Shown here: one piece after another, positions 23,283 to 34,800 of the stretch
How positions within the stretch are numbered: the stretch's first letter is position 1
Layout of the letters: every line of letters begins with the position of its first letter
Assembly: GCF_000150955.2 (NCBI RefSeq)
Contig: NC_011686.1
Coordinates: forward strand, 62,001 to 126,000
DNA length: 64,000 bases
Source: Phaeodactylum tricornutum CCAP 1055/1
Lineage: Eukaryota > Bacillariophyta > Bacillariophyceae > Surirellales > Neidiaceae
Direction of reading: 5' to 3'
Notes under the pieces: generated by a model
What the model was told of the DNA's origin: nothing
The model's database searches: none
What the model saw: the letters and a program-made list of their open reading frames with translations, nothing else
Made by a program: the position numbers and the translations under genes

Positions 23283-23476
23283 AGGTGGAACCGAGAAATA
23301 GTGATGAATGAACGAGCATGTTGGAACTGCACCTACGAAAATGGATGCCAAACATGCGGTGCCGATTCAATTAACTAGTCTTTGAATACGCGAAACATAT
23401 CCAAATTGTTGGTAGCTAAGTGCTTGCCGTTGAATCTCGTTTATCGTATCGAGACTACGCAACTACCGGTAGCCAG

Positions 23477-24598
23477 CTACCATCCCTTGTACGCGATCCG
23501 AATCACCAACAGCAGTCCCAAACCAGCCGTAAAGGAGAAAAAGTGCGTAAAGTTGGCCCTTATGCCGTGAAAGTGTTTGACCTCGGGTATCAGATCACTC
23601 CCGGCAATATACAAAAAGTTACCCGCCGCAAAGGGCACCAAAAAATCCACATTTACGGCTTTCGACGTGGCGTAGGCTACGACTCCGCCGACGAGAAAGG
23701 GTAGCGCCGACAGAAAGTTCCACAGGAGTGCCTGCATAGGGCTCCATCCACCGTGTACAAGTATGGCAAAATCACCGAGCTCCTGCGGCAACTCGTGAGC
23801 CGCGGCAGCGCACCACGCCGATACGCCCAGTGGGACGCTGTCGACAAAACTGGCGCCGACGAACATGCCACCGAGAAAGTTATGGACAGCATCGGCGATA
23901 AGAATGAGATACGTCAAAGGCTTTTTCGATGGAATCGGTGGCGTTGCCGCGACGACTGTAGATGTTTGCTGGAGAGTGTCTGGGATTTGCGCGGATGTGG
24001 TATCGACAGTACACTGGATGTTGTCCTTACATGAGGCAACGTGAGGACATTGTGCTTCTTCATCCAAACAGTTCGCGGACTCTGAGCGAATGTGTGTTCT
24101 GGTGAAACCATCGGGAAGATGAAGAGATTCGTGTCGTCCACTATTCTCGCAAGAATCGTCATCCGTTTCTCTACCGTGGGGACGGTGGGAATTCACGCCG
24201 AGCTCGGTATCTAAACCGCATACGTGTGTGACACTTTGTGCAAACTCGTCTCGTACAGTACCCGTGTGGGGGTAGTGTTGGTGGTCACTGCGGAGGGGAG
24301 GGCAGGCGTGACTGTGGGTGTGTGAATGGTGCCAGTTGAGGAATTGCTCGAGTCCGTAAAAGATGACGAAGCCAGCGGCGAGCCACACGTAGAGGGAAGT
24401 AACGTTGCCCATGCTTTCCACCGCGGCCGGAATCATATGAAACAAGGCTCCTCCAATGAGCGAACCGGCCGAAAAGGCCACCAGCGGTGTAATGAGGGAC
24501 TGAAATAGAGCTGGTTGCAGAAAGAGAGACAGTGCCCCGGCGAGCGCAATGAAGCTCATGAGAAAGCCAAAGAGAATAATCCAGAGTAGAGTTGACAT
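23477..24598 (-). CDS. ZIP family zinc/iron transporter
   Basis: 373 residues from ATG 24598. Three N-terminal membrane segments (from WIILFGFLMSFIALAGALS; GSLIGGALFHMIPAAVES; YVWLAAGFVIFYGLEQ) are followed by a His-rich cytosolic loop of about 140 residues (starting HHSHTHSHACPP) and then by DAVHNFLGGMFVGASF and HELPQELGDFAILVH, the helix IV and V metal-site motifs of ZIP transporters, and three more membrane segments. The HELPQE signature places it with the LIV-1/GufA-type ZIPs. It would move Zn2+ or Fe2+ into the cytosol from outside or from a vesicle. Convergent with the methyltransferase gene (194-bp spacer). The loop is long and also carries Cys and Asp residues. No intron. Confidence 0.95.
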   Translation of the reverse strand: MSTLLWIILFGFLMSFIALAGALSLFLQPALFQSLITPLVAFSAGSLIGGALFHMIPAAVESMGNVTSLYVWLAAGFVIFYGLEQFLNWHHSHTHSHACPPLRSDHQHYPHTGTVRDEFAQSVTHVCGLDTELGVNSHRPHGRETDDDSCENSGRHESLHLPDGFTRTHIRSESANCLDEEAQCPHVASCKDNIQCTVDTTSAQIPDTLQQTSTVVAATPPIPSKKPLTYLILIADAVHNFLGGMFVGASFVDSVPLGVSAWCAAAAHELPQELGDFAILVHGGWSPMQALLWNFLSALPFLVGGVVAYATSKAVNVDFLVPFAAGNFLYIAGSDLIPEVKHFHGIRANFTHFFSFTAGLGLLLVIRIAYKGW

Positions 24599-25946
24599 GA
24601 CAGTTGTGAGTGGGAAAAAGGTATCGCGTTGTGTCCAGGAAAGAAGTATTGGAGAGGCTCGTAGATAGGGCAGCGGGAGATAGAGGAGGGGATGCTTGTA
24701 CTGGGTTGGGGTTTTTTATTGTGGGAGCGCAGCGCACGTCACGAGAGAGGGAGTTCAGGCCTTTTAGGAATCTAGGCCTGCTTTTCCCCCACGGATATCC
24801 AAATACGTTACAGTTCCTTAGAAGTCAAGCCTATTAGTGTAGAGCCAGCAAATGATTTGAAGGCGATTGCGGATCGAAGTCGCATGGTATGTTCCCGTAA
24901 AATTCGCAAGGCTCGCGAGGTTCGCAATATTCGCGAACGGTTCGGGTCCACGAAATGTGCGGATCATTGGAACAGGATCAGACGAAAAACGCAATCGCAC
25001 GGTGCTACGGGAACGATTTGTGCACGCGCTTTCGCACGTCAATGTCGTATAGGTAAGACGCATCGAGATTTTTATGTGTGGGTTGGTCGTGGCCAAGAGT
25101 GATGGTTCATGCATGGTAGGTTACAGAGAGTCAATCCCCTTCCATCGGTATTTACATGATGGGTTTCTTCGTTGGATCTGGCGAATCTTAGACTCTAGAC
25201 GGGACCAACCCACAATCCAGTCCCTATCTCGGTAGGTAGGTAGGTTGCTACTGGAAGTCGTACCCGTAGTCCCAACGAAGCCCGGATTTGACGTATTTAT
25301 AAGTAGTTCAGTCTTGGTCCCCCAATGGTTGCCTTAAGTGTAAGCAGTCGAGTCAGTGCCGGTTGCTTCGGTCTTTGGTCAGAAAATGACTGTGAAACGA
25401 GTTTACGTTACCAGGATCGAGAGTTGGAATAATTCCGTGGGTGTAATCCTTCTCATGATGTCACCGACGAGCGCACTACCTATCAATACGTGCTAGAGAG
25501 GTTGATGGTGACGGTGAGACCCACCACCACCCCTACCTACCGCGACAACGGGAGCTTGGGGACCATTCTCGAAGTACCCGATTCTCCACCGCAACCCAGT
25601 AAACCAGAGTTGCGCGTCGGCGTGGACAGTGTGACTGTGTGAGAAAGGTCCAAGACCGAGAGATACGGTACACATAGGTAGGTAGCTAAGTAGGTAGCTG
25701 ACTAGCTAGGTATTCCCCCTGCCCCCTTTTTCAGACACAGCCATCCTCTTTAATTCGCTGCAATCCCACTCACGGTCCATATTCGGTTCCGTTTAGCTCC
25801 ATTGCGTGGAAGGCAATTTTGAATGCAATCGATTCGAAATCGAATAGACTGTGAATTAGTGGACTCTGTTCGATTCAACTGACTGTCTGACTGACTGATT
25901 GTTGGAAAAGACTGTTCCACAACAGGTCGTACGCGTCATTGCCCGC
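24599..25946. other. Intergenic region with simple repeats
   Basis: About 1.35 kb between divergent genes (ZIP transporter and BRO1 protein). Short GGTA/TAGG-type tracts occur at 25231-25244 and about 25676-25712, and a GACT-type tract just upstream of the BRO1 gene. No gene is supported. Confidence 0.5.
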
Positions 25947-28661
25947 ATGTCCGGTTTCGTCGCCAAGCTTCCCCTGCGTGTGCCGTTGGAGACAGATTTG
26001 GGGGGACAATTGGGGCGTTGGTTGGATCAAGCGCACGTGCAAAAGTGGGAAGGCCGACCCGGGATGACCTCTGCCGACTGTCGTGAGGATCTGGATCGGC
26101 TCGATCAGATGCGACGCAACGTCTACACTGCCTGTCGACACGGCGTCGCCGACGCCCTCCCCCACTTGCACGTCTTGCAAGAATACGCGGCGGCCCTCGA
26201 ACTCTGTGAAGAGCAAGGCTTTCCGTACAACAGCGGTGCCGTTGATGATTCTGGAACAACTCGTGACGACGAACACGATCGGCAACATCGACACAAATTG
26301 AACAAACGAGGACAGCAACATCATTCACCGCTATCGTCTGCATCGCTCGGAAACAGCAGCCTTGCCAACATGCTTGAATTCCCCTGGAAGTCTTCCGATA
26401 ATCAGGAAGAAGTCGACGGTACCTTGGCGTGGGAACGTGCCAACGTCCTTTGGAATCTCGCCATCGTGCAAGCCCACCAGGCCTACGCCGTCGAGAAGAC
26501 ACCCAACAATCCACAGTCTCGCACCGCCTGGAAACAAGCTGGTTTGCATTTGCAAACTGCCGCCTCACTTTTGCGGTATTTGCAAACGGATCTTTTACCG
26601 GCCGCTACGGAACGCTCTTTTCCGTCACACGATTTGTCGGCCTCCTTCTTGACACTCTGGGAGCGCTTTTGTTTGGCCGATGCGCAGTACGCCTTTTACC
26701 AAGCGGTTGCGGCGGCGCCCCGTCCTTTGCACGCTCTGCTGGCCAAGGTATCGGCCGCGGCAATTCCACTCTACGGCGTCTGTGAAGAATTGCTTCTCGA
26801 CGACGACGATTACGGTCTCGATACGAGTAGCTCAGCGAGTATCACTGCAAACGCCAGTGCTACCGGCCACGCGGCGGCTAACCAGTTCCGCAGTAAGCGA
26901 TTACAAATTTGGGGCGACGCGGTGCGGGCCTGGGGAATGTGGATGAGTGCCTTGTGTGAATATCATCAGGCGCAAACCCACGCGGACAAGGGTGAACGGG
27001 GTCCCGCCCATGCACGCCTCGAAGCGGCACAGAAATTTGGATCTCTCTGTCTCGATTTCTGTAACAGCGAGGAAGAATCGCTCTTGGACGATTTGGCGGA
27101 GCTAGTCTACGTAACCTTGCAAGATATGGAGACGCAATTGGAACAAGCGGAGCAAGCCAACAGACTAGACCCGGTCGACATTCCCGATCGGAACGATTTG
27201 CCCGAAGTTCCACCCCAAACCATGGTCGAAGTCGAAAAGGACGTATCGAGTAGTTTGCCAAAGCTGGCACCACCGCTCTTTACCAGTGGTCCCGGTTCTG
27301 TGCTGCGTCGGTACGAGCAAACCTTTCGATACGACATGCAGCGGCTCCTCACTAACACCACGCTCGCCGCCGAAGATAAAACGGATCAAGGACGACGAGC
27401 TTTGGCGACAGTTAATTTGCCGCATTCTGTTACAGCCTACCAACAGGAAAGTCAGGGTGGGGGCATTCCGGACGCTCTGTGGGAAAGGGTCCGAGTAGTG
27501 CAAGACCAAGACATGCTTCGAGAATTAAAACAATCGGTTTGGGAATTATGTGATATTGCCGAACGGGCGCGTTCGTTGTACCAGACTGTTCAAGAAAATT
27601 TGAAAGAAGATCTGCGGGTGGATTCTCTATTTCGCAGTCAAAATAGTACGTTTGAAGGACACAATGTATCGCAAGTTCAAAAGAGTTTTCACACAACACT
27701 CGAGAACTACGATTCGTTGCTGACGTCAGCTCGGGAAGGGGACCAGCTTGTTATGCAACGCGTCGAATTGCTCGATACAGATCCAAAGTATAAGTTGCTA
27801 CAGTTTCGGAAATCGCAACTGGATAGACTCTTGCCTGCGGGAGATCAGAATGTGGACGTGTCCACGCTCAGTCGAATGCTAGTGGAATTGTCGGCCTTGT
27901 TTCAGCGCCGCGACGTTTCGCTAGAGGAGTTGCGCAACAAAATGGAGGCGTATGATTTTACGGGTGAATTGGTGCAGGTGGATGAGCTTGGTCTGGAGGC
28001 AGAAGCTGAATACAAAGCAGTTTTTCAGCGGGCGAAGGATTCCTTTCAAGGAGCGTTGAACGGAATTGAACGAAGTATGGAGGAGCAGTCGAGGTTGGTA
28101 CGTGAAATTTTGACGGAAAACGATATTTTCATGCACGAACGCGAAAACAGTCGTGCGAAAGGGAGCACTGACCGAAGCATCACGATGATTGAAGATGCAG
28201 TAGACGAAGTGGAGCAATTGTCCACTCATTTGAAGGAGGGGCGGGATTTTTACGATTCGGTCCTGCCCAAATTGGAAAAGCTTCGCAAACAAGTTGGCGA
28301 TGTCAGTGCCCGTCTCACAATGGAGCGGTGTGAATATGAAGACAACACCCAGCGGAACCGACAAGAAGCCGATGACGCACGTATGGCCGCCAATTTGTCT
28401 GATCACGGTCAAGGTCAACAAACGCAAACCTCTATACGGTATATCGACAATGGAAGTGGCTCGTCCCCTAGGCGTCCTATGGACCGTGTGGCGACCCCTG
28501 GCATGCATCCAGTATCCCACGAGCTTCCTCAAGTACGCGTAGACGACGAAAAGGTCGCAAGTTTGGTAGCCATGGATTTCGATCCTAACCGAGTCTTTGC
28601 AGCTTTGTTACGATACGACAACAACTTTGAGCAAGCTTTGAATGATCTGTTGTCGGGATAG
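25947..28661 (+). CDS. BRO1-domain, ALIX-like protein with C-terminal UBA domain
   Basis: 904 residues from ATG 25947 (the frame extends upstream without ATG). Residues about 1-390 form a BRO1 domain: MSGFVAKLPLRVPLETDLGG at the start, a WERANVLWNLAIVQAHQAY helix and QAGLHLQTAASLLRYLQTDL. BRO1 domains bind the ESCRT-III subunit CHMP4/Snf7. Residues about 420-780 are long amphipathic helices with the look of the ALIX V domain (SVWELCDIAERARSLYQTVQ). The last 40 residues, from VDDEKVASLVAMDFDPNRVF to the end, fit a ubiquitin-associated (UBA) domain. ALIX and Bro1 normally end in a proline-rich tail, which is absent here. A role in ubiquitin-dependent endosomal sorting is inferred. No intron is needed. 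A second, short BRO1 protein lies at 62533. Confidence 0.9.
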   Translation: MSGFVAKLPLRVPLETDLGGQLGRWLDQAHVQKWEGRPGMTSADCREDLDRLDQMRRNVYTACRHGVADALPHLHVLQEYAAALELCEEQGFPYNSGAVDDSGTTRDDEHDRQHRHKLNKRGQQHHSPLSSASLGNSSLANMLEFPWKSSDNQEEVDGTLAWERANVLWNLAIVQAHQAYAVEKTPNNPQSRTAWKQAGLHLQTAASLLRYLQTDLLPAATERSFPSHDLSASFLTLWERFCLADAQYAFYQAVAAAPRPLHALLAKVSAAAIPLYGVCEELLLDDDDYGLDTSSSASITANASATGHAAANQFRSKRLQIWGDAVRAWGMWMSALCEYHQAQTHADKGERGPAHARLEAAQKFGSLCLDFCNSEEESLLDDLAELVYVTLQDMETQLEQAEQANRLDPVDIPDRNDLPEVPPQTMVEVEKDVSSSLPKLAPPLFTSGPGSVLRRYEQTFRYDMQRLLTNTTLAAEDKTDQGRRALATVNLPHSVTAYQQESQGGGIPDALWERVRVVQDQDMLRELKQSVWELCDIAERARSLYQTVQENLKEDLRVDSLFRSQNSTFEGHNVSQVQKSFHTTLENYDSLLTSAREGDQLVMQRVELLDTDPKYKLLQFRKSQLDRLLPAGDQNVDVSTLSRMLVELSALFQRRDVSLEELRNKMEAYDFTGELVQVDELGLEAEAEYKAVFQRAKDSFQGALNGIERSMEEQSRLVREILTENDIFMHERENSRAKGSTDRSITMIEDAVDEVEQLSTHLKEGRDFYDSVLPKLEKLRKQVGDVSARLTMERCEYEDNTQRNRQEADDARMAANLSDHGQGQQTQTSIRYIDNGSGSSPRRPMDRVATPGMHPVSHELPQVRVDDEKVASLVAMDFDPNRVFAALLRYDNNFEQALNDLLSG

Positions 28662-29544
28662 GAGCTCTTGCAGCATTGTTACCATCACCAGCTGACCTGC
28701 CCTCTTGAGAATGCGTTAGATTTTACAGAAAAGTTCTATGGGGAAGAGAAAACCTACTGAACCTTTGATGGTTCCTCGTCCGCATCGTTGTTTAATGGAC
28801 TCCGATAAAGTAATCATTCCACTTTTACTGTGCTCTTCAACTACAACTACCGAGTTAAGAATTCTGAGGCACTGCATATGGCTTAAGGTATGCGAGAGAT
28901 CCTGTTTATCTGGGTGCTGGCATTTCGATAACGTTCGCGTTCGGAAATATCTTGCGACGATCTGATGTGGTAGCGCCGTCCGCTTATTCGGTGCAGTGAG
29001 CAATCTATCGACGGTAGGTCAACGGATGAAAGCATGCTATTTTCTTAAAGCAAGTTGAGGTTGTTCGGGGGCAAATACTGGTAATAATTTTGCTGCCTGG
29101 GCCAGTGTTACAGAGACGGAGGCACGAAGGGATTCGTGATGAGCTCGTGCTATTACACATTCGGATTGGTCATAGTTTAGCACTATAAATTCAGCTAGCC
29201 CTTCCACCACGTAACCTTTGTTGTCAAACCTCCAACGTCTTTTGGTTGGAACAACCAGACTTCCTTTATCCAAGCCTCACCTGCCCGATGTGAAAATTGA
29301 CTGACAGTGAGTGTATCGATTTTGGGAAATTCTGTTCTGATTTTTGTTGCCTAGCTAGTCGGCAGTTTTTAAATCTCAACCTAGAAAATCGTGGAGGGGC
29401 GCAATCTTCTGGGAAGACGAGAGATTTGAATTTTATGAGTTTCATTATATCGACGGCAGATTGTGCCTACCAATCGTGTTTCATTCATACCACCTCAACC
29501 TACAATACTCTTCGTTTCACTACAAAATTGAGTCAAGCATTACC
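28662..29544. other. Intergenic region
   Basis: About 880 bp between two plus-strand genes. Only short frames beginning with non-ATG codons. Nothing is assigned. Confidence 0.5.
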
Positions 29545-31671
29545 ATGGCAGGCAACATGTCTCAGCTAGACGACGCAATCATTGCCAAGATTAAGAAATT
29601 GGTGCCCCAATCGCTCGAGACAAGGGCCGACGCCGGCGATTCTAACCTGAACGAGCGCTGTCTGTCGGCATTGCTTTTGTCGACTCGCCTTTCCAGCACC
29701 ACCAAACTACAGCGCATTTTCTATGACAGAAATATTTTAATTGACTTCATACTTCTTTTGGTAGAAGAGAACGCTACAGGTACGACGTTGTACGCGCGAT
29801 TAGCGGCTCAGTTGGCTGTGCGCCTTGCTGAATGCGAGCCCGACAGAGATGAAAGAGACAGAGCAACTTTCCAACAGCGCTCTTGTCGTCGGATCGGGTC
29901 GGCTCTTTGTGGTATTTTGGACCTGAGAACACGCGACACAAAGAAGCCTTTGATGATTGAGGTCATTGACGTGGAAATCGTTATCGCACTTAATGAATTA
30001 GCTGCCAGGCTTGTACAATATCGAACTCGCACCGATGGCGACGGGGACATCGACAACGCTCTACTGGAAACAATTCTGGAACAGGCATGGAAGCTCGCGA
30101 TAAATGCTGCGGTACACACAGAGGAGGCAAAGGGTGTTTCACTATCAAACGATCCCCTGGGGCCGAAATTGAAGCAGCCAAGCGAAATTATGCACGAGAC
30201 TTTGACACAACTTCTAAATCAGAGTTCCAACGTGGTCTGTGAGCAGTCTCTGTCCGTGCAAATGAGCGCAGAGACTACTCGTCTGTTCTTCGATCATGCA
30301 TCGAGAATAACCAACTACAAAATACCTTCGTACTATCGCTCCGCTTTAAACTGGGCTCGGGAGGGATTGGGTTCGTCCCCTTCCAGCTTTCTTGACGAAA
30401 GTCGAGAGTCCCCATCGACTACATCCGAATGCTCCAGCCTTAGATCCGCATCTATCCAAATCATTTTGTGGACCTCTCACTTGTTGGCAGCACTACCTTC
30501 ATTCCAAGCACAAATTGATGCCAACGAAATGGAGATTTCTGAAGGATTGGCGCGCCTGATTGTGGCCGGCTGTGTCTCTTCATCGGCACATCATCAGGAC
30601 CAATCCGACACATTCCGCTCCCTTTCTTGGAGCACGCTAGGTACTTTGGTACAAGCTATTGGATGGAGATGGCTATTTAGCGTCCAATGGCAACATACAT
30701 CGGTTTTTGGATCAGCACATTCTGTGTGTATACTCTTACGACTGGCTGTAGGAGAATGGAAAATTCAGCTAGGTTTTTTACTATCCGAGACAGAAGACAA
30801 CGAACCTGACAGCCAAAGTCTTTTGAACGACAGCAAGGTGTCTATATTTCAAACTTGTGCGCAAGTGATCATAGCGGCTGTTGAATATGTTGTTGAGCTG
30901 GCAACGGAAGTGGAGAACGATGGAAGTTTGTCTGTACCCGTCGACTCTGTGTTACATTTGCGCGAGTCCCTTTACGAATGTTTGGACGCTATTGTGCAAT
31001 ACTTTGCGTCCTTTGAGGAATCCTTGACGAAAGGAGTTAGAGCTGAGTTGGTTGATGTATGTGTCATTCGAGTCATGAGTTCTTTGCTGATGGAAATGGA
31101 TGCGTTCGAAACAACTCTACCGACTAGTACGACTTTAAAGGAAGACGGAGAACAGGAGAATGCTGTCTTGGGCGCACTCCGTCGGGCGATGAACGTAGAT
31201 ATCAAGCAAGCGAGGGAAGCTTTGTTGCCAGGGCTGGCGTCCGTATTTTCATCGGCTAAAAACCACGAGGATGAGAGCGACATACGGGTAGGTCTGTTGA
31301 AAGATTACGATCTCGTGGGAGATTCATTGGCGGATTTCTTGACCATTTTCTGGAACGAAAGAGATGCGGATGGATCCAGCATTGAATGGGCCTGCCGAAC
31401 TACCGAATTGTGGCTCTTCCTCACCGACGTTACCAAGGTGTCTACTATTCAAGATGGCATCGTTCGGTGGCTCCAGCTGAGTACGATTGCGCAAACTCGA
31501 CGCCCTAGCGGCGCAGGTACAAGTATACATGGCGGCAAAGAAAGCACGCAACAAGCAGTATATGCGGCGGTTGGTTGCTACGCTTTTCTTCAAGGTGATA
31601 CGAAACCCGGTGAGCCGCACGCCTCTATTCTACAGTGTGCGTTGCAAGAATGCAGTGAACTTGTGGAGTAA
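29545..31671 (+). CDS. Helical-repeat (ARM/HEAT-like) protein, possibly neurochondrin-like
   Basis: 708 residues from ATG 29545, which has an excellent context (TTACCATGGC); the frame upstream has no ATG. The chain is almost wholly helical, Leu/Ala-rich, without membrane segments. NERCLSALLLSTRLSSTTKL, then RIFYDRNILIDFILLL and YARLAAQLAVRLAECEPD near the N-terminus resemble the opening repeats of neurochondrin, a family of similar length (about 730), but the match is by eye and weak. A general ARM/HEAT scaffold is the safe reading. Its 3' end is convergent with the exoribonuclease gene, 161 bp apart. No intron is needed. Confidence 0.75.
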   Translation: MAGNMSQLDDAIIAKIKKLVPQSLETRADAGDSNLNERCLSALLLSTRLSSTTKLQRIFYDRNILIDFILLLVEENATGTTLYARLAAQLAVRLAECEPDRDERDRATFQQRSCRRIGSALCGILDLRTRDTKKPLMIEVIDVEIVIALNELAARLVQYRTRTDGDGDIDNALLETILEQAWKLAINAAVHTEEAKGVSLSNDPLGPKLKQPSEIMHETLTQLLNQSSNVVCEQSLSVQMSAETTRLFFDHASRITNYKIPSYYRSALNWAREGLGSSPSSFLDESRESPSTTSECSSLRSASIQIILWTSHLLAALPSFQAQIDANEMEISEGLARLIVAGCVSSSAHHQDQSDTFRSLSWSTLGTLVQAIGWRWLFSVQWQHTSVFGSAHSVCILLRLAVGEWKIQLGFLLSETEDNEPDSQSLLNDSKVSIFQTCAQVIIAAVEYVVELATEVENDGSLSVPVDSVLHLRESLYECLDAIVQYFASFEESLTKGVRAELVDVCVIRVMSSLLMEMDAFETTLPTSTTLKEDGEQENAVLGALRRAMNVDIKQAREALLPGLASVFSSAKNHEDESDIRVGLLKDYDLVGDSLADFLTIFWNERDADGSSIEWACRTTELWLFLTDVTKVSTIQDGIVRWLQLSTIAQTRRPSGAGTSIHGGKESTQQAVYAAVGCYAFLQGDTKPGEPHASILQCALQECSELVE

Positions 31672-31832
31672 ATCCAATTTTAATATCAGATATCTTACAG
31701 CTATGAGTGAGTGTTTGGATTTGATTTAAAAGCCAGCAATCGATCATTTCTTTGTCTTTCGTGGGAACCGTGCTAGTTGACTGAAAACCACGCTACAAAC
31801 TCCAGGAAGTAAGTAGCAAAGGCTAACACTAT

Positions 31833-34800
31833 TTACTCCAATTGCAATGGTGTTTCATTCGGGATCGATTCTCTGCCACTCAAACAGGCAAGATCTTGAC
31901 TGAAGACGCGTTGCCAACCATGCTCGTGAGTTATCAAATATACGTTAATGAATCCTCCCGAATAGGCATCCCGAAATGTTGCGTGTCGAATCGCCTTCAG
32001 ACCCAACGCCACGGCCTCGTCCACCGTTAGATCATGACGCTTCTCTGTATCCAAAATACCCAGGGCAAAAGTACTTCCAGAACCTACTGCAAAGACGTCT
32101 CCTTCAATGCGTGTGCCGGAGTTGTCAACGTAAAATATTCGTGCTCGACTAGATTTTGTTTCTGTGTCGTCAAAGCCCATAACCATAGTCCCGACAGAGA
32201 GGCCCAATTTTCGATTGTCATACAAGGCATTGGACAAAAGCCGTGATGCCCGAGCCACCGACATTCGGCGTCCGTCCAGCGTCAGTACGTGCATGGCGGC
32301 CTCACCCTGCAACTTCCGAATCCAGAAGGAGCAATCGGCAGCACCACCAGCCATAGTGCCCAACATATGCGAATTAATGGGCAAGACCTTTTGAGTGGTT
32401 TTCGACCCTACAAAACTCCCCAGACTTGCGCGAGAATCGACGGCTGCGACAATCCCTCCCTGAAACACAAAAGACAATGTCGTCGTGCCGTGTGCAAATT
32501 CAAGTGGAGGAGGTGGCGGATAGGAACCGACATCTGGAGGCAATAGCTCCACCTCGTCTCCAAGATGGACATCATTCCTAGCTTCGCGCTGCGCAAATAA
32601 CTTATTGCGAGAGAAGTCATCCGTTGGCGAGGATTGTAAATGGGCTTTACGTCCAAGCTCAATAGCACCGACACTAGAAAAAAGCGACGCAAAAATCGCT
32701 CCAAGAGCAAAAATTCGCCCTCGTCTAGGAAATGTAGCTGCTGTCCTTAAAGGATTCACTTCTGCGAAAAAAGCTGGACGCACGATAGCTCTGTTCGATG
32801 TTAAACAGTTCAAACCAGGTCTCTCCAGCGTGCAGAACTCGCGTGACGTTGGCTTCATCTTCTTCGACAAAGTTCCAAAAGCTCGCGACTGTGATGGCAA
32901 TCCATACAAAAGACTGGACATGGAGGTCGCTCGTACTGTGATTCCGGTAATTTCGTCGTCGGGAATCAAGTCGATCTTTTCTTGATATCCTCTGCTTCTT
33001 TGATTAGACTTGGCATTGACATTTTCTTTGGTCGAATCTTCGTCATCTGGGCGATAGGTGAGTACTCGTTTTGCAGCGTTGTAAGGATCCTTTTCCAGGA
33101 GAGCTGGAAGACTTTCCAACCGTTTGTCCTCGCTCACTGGTGCCCAAGATTTAACAAATAGAGGTACTTCCACTTCAAACTTGGCAAATGACTTTACAAC
33201 CGTGCCATCCGCCATGGTTCGCAAACCTTTTATGGGTCGGACGTATAGTAAAGTTTCGAGCTCTTCGACCCCACTTCTTGTTTCTGTGATCGTCAAGCCG
33301 CCAGTCCCAGTGTAACCTTCACCAGTGATGTATCCATTTATAACTTTCTTCAGTCGCGATTTGCGTCCTGTAGATTCTCGACTAGTCCATTGGCGCAGAG
33401 CCTCCTCCCCTCGAAGTATGCCTTGAGAATCGGACACTGCAGTGACAAGGGCCTCAATCAACACCGGATAGTTTATAAAAATGGTAGTCCCAATCAAATG
33501 TGGAGCCAGCTGTAAAATAGAAATTCCTTCGGGTGTCGAATTGTGAAGTTGCAGAAGTGCCGTTGTGTATCGACTGATGTTTCCGTGTACATTCACTTTT
33601 AGACGCTTGCGCCACATGCTGTGTACGGATCCATCCCGAAGCGTCGGTAAGCCGCTTAGAGGGACTTGAGTGCCTGGCTTCACTTCAGGTTTGAATATTG
33701 GCGGCGAGGAAGATACTCCAGGGTATCGCCATTGTGACGATACAAATGGAATTGATACTGCTGTGCAATCCTTGACGGTGTCAAAACATTTCCCAATACC
33801 TGTGGCTTCGAGATCGCGTTTTGAAGAAGCGTCGTTCAACCAGACAACGCTTTCCTTAAACTCGTTTCGCCCCACTTCCGCCTCAGACAACAATTCAGGA
33901 CTGACGCTGTTCGCGGCAGACAAAAGCCGCTCAGAGTCAATAAAAGGAAGCATAACGACTGCCTCCCAAGGCCACCTCTTTCCATTCATATCCACCGTGA
34001 ACGAACGCGGGTAAAATTGGCTGATCGGCGACGATGGGTCTGTCATGAGCCAGCGGTAGGGTTCAGGAAGTAAATGGGAATGAGAAGGGGGCATACATGC
34101 CATGAGTTGTTCAAAGGGTTTAAGCGGTGAGCCCATTTTACCATCAAATGAGACTTCACGTAACATGCCATCCACTCCGACGAGATCGGATATCATGGGT
34201 CCATAGTGGAATGGATAGTACCATTCCCAAGAAATGCAGCCTTCATAATAGTACTTAAGATTCCAAACGAGACCTTCCACGTAAGCTTTTCGCAGAGCGA
34301 TGTGTTTTTCTGCGTCAAACGGTGAAAACCCAAACTTGTCTGCATAATATCTTCCTTTGACATCGGTAACGTCGAACGCAGGCTCAGGTAACTTTTGCTG
34401 GGTGTCATTCTTTTTGTCCGGTACCGAAAACTGTAACAAATGACCCATTCGAGAGAAAAGCCCTTTGCCATCGTCTTCTTTATCACTCTTCTCTTGGTAG
34501 GAAGGTATGGAAGACATTACTGGTGTAAAATCAAGATGTTCTTTAACCGCAATCCGTTGTTTTTGTTCCACTGACTGCTCGAGCATGCCTCTGAAACGTG
34601 ATCGATCCTCTTGTTCCTTGGAGGCTAAAATTTCGTCGCTTGGTGTCGTAACCATCCCCCATTTGGCTTCCAGGGTTCGTGCCTTTCCAGGATCCTCCGT
34701 GCTTTTCTTGTAGTCATAGTAGGAACTCTCGTGGGCACCAACCACTCCGAGAAAAGATTCCAGCCGTTCGCCCGAGGCGATATTTCCCGCATTCGTCAAA

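Noticed and set aside
24857-25102. Arg-rich 81-codon frame between the ZIP and BRO1 genes
   Set aside because: Composition follows a CG-rich local repeat-like stretch (TTCGC/GCGAA); no homology or start context to support it.
31595-31640. Possible small intron at the end of the helical-repeat gene (CAAG|GTGATA...TTCTACAG)
   Set aside because: Only about 45 bp, shorter than any other intron here, and the frame is open without it.
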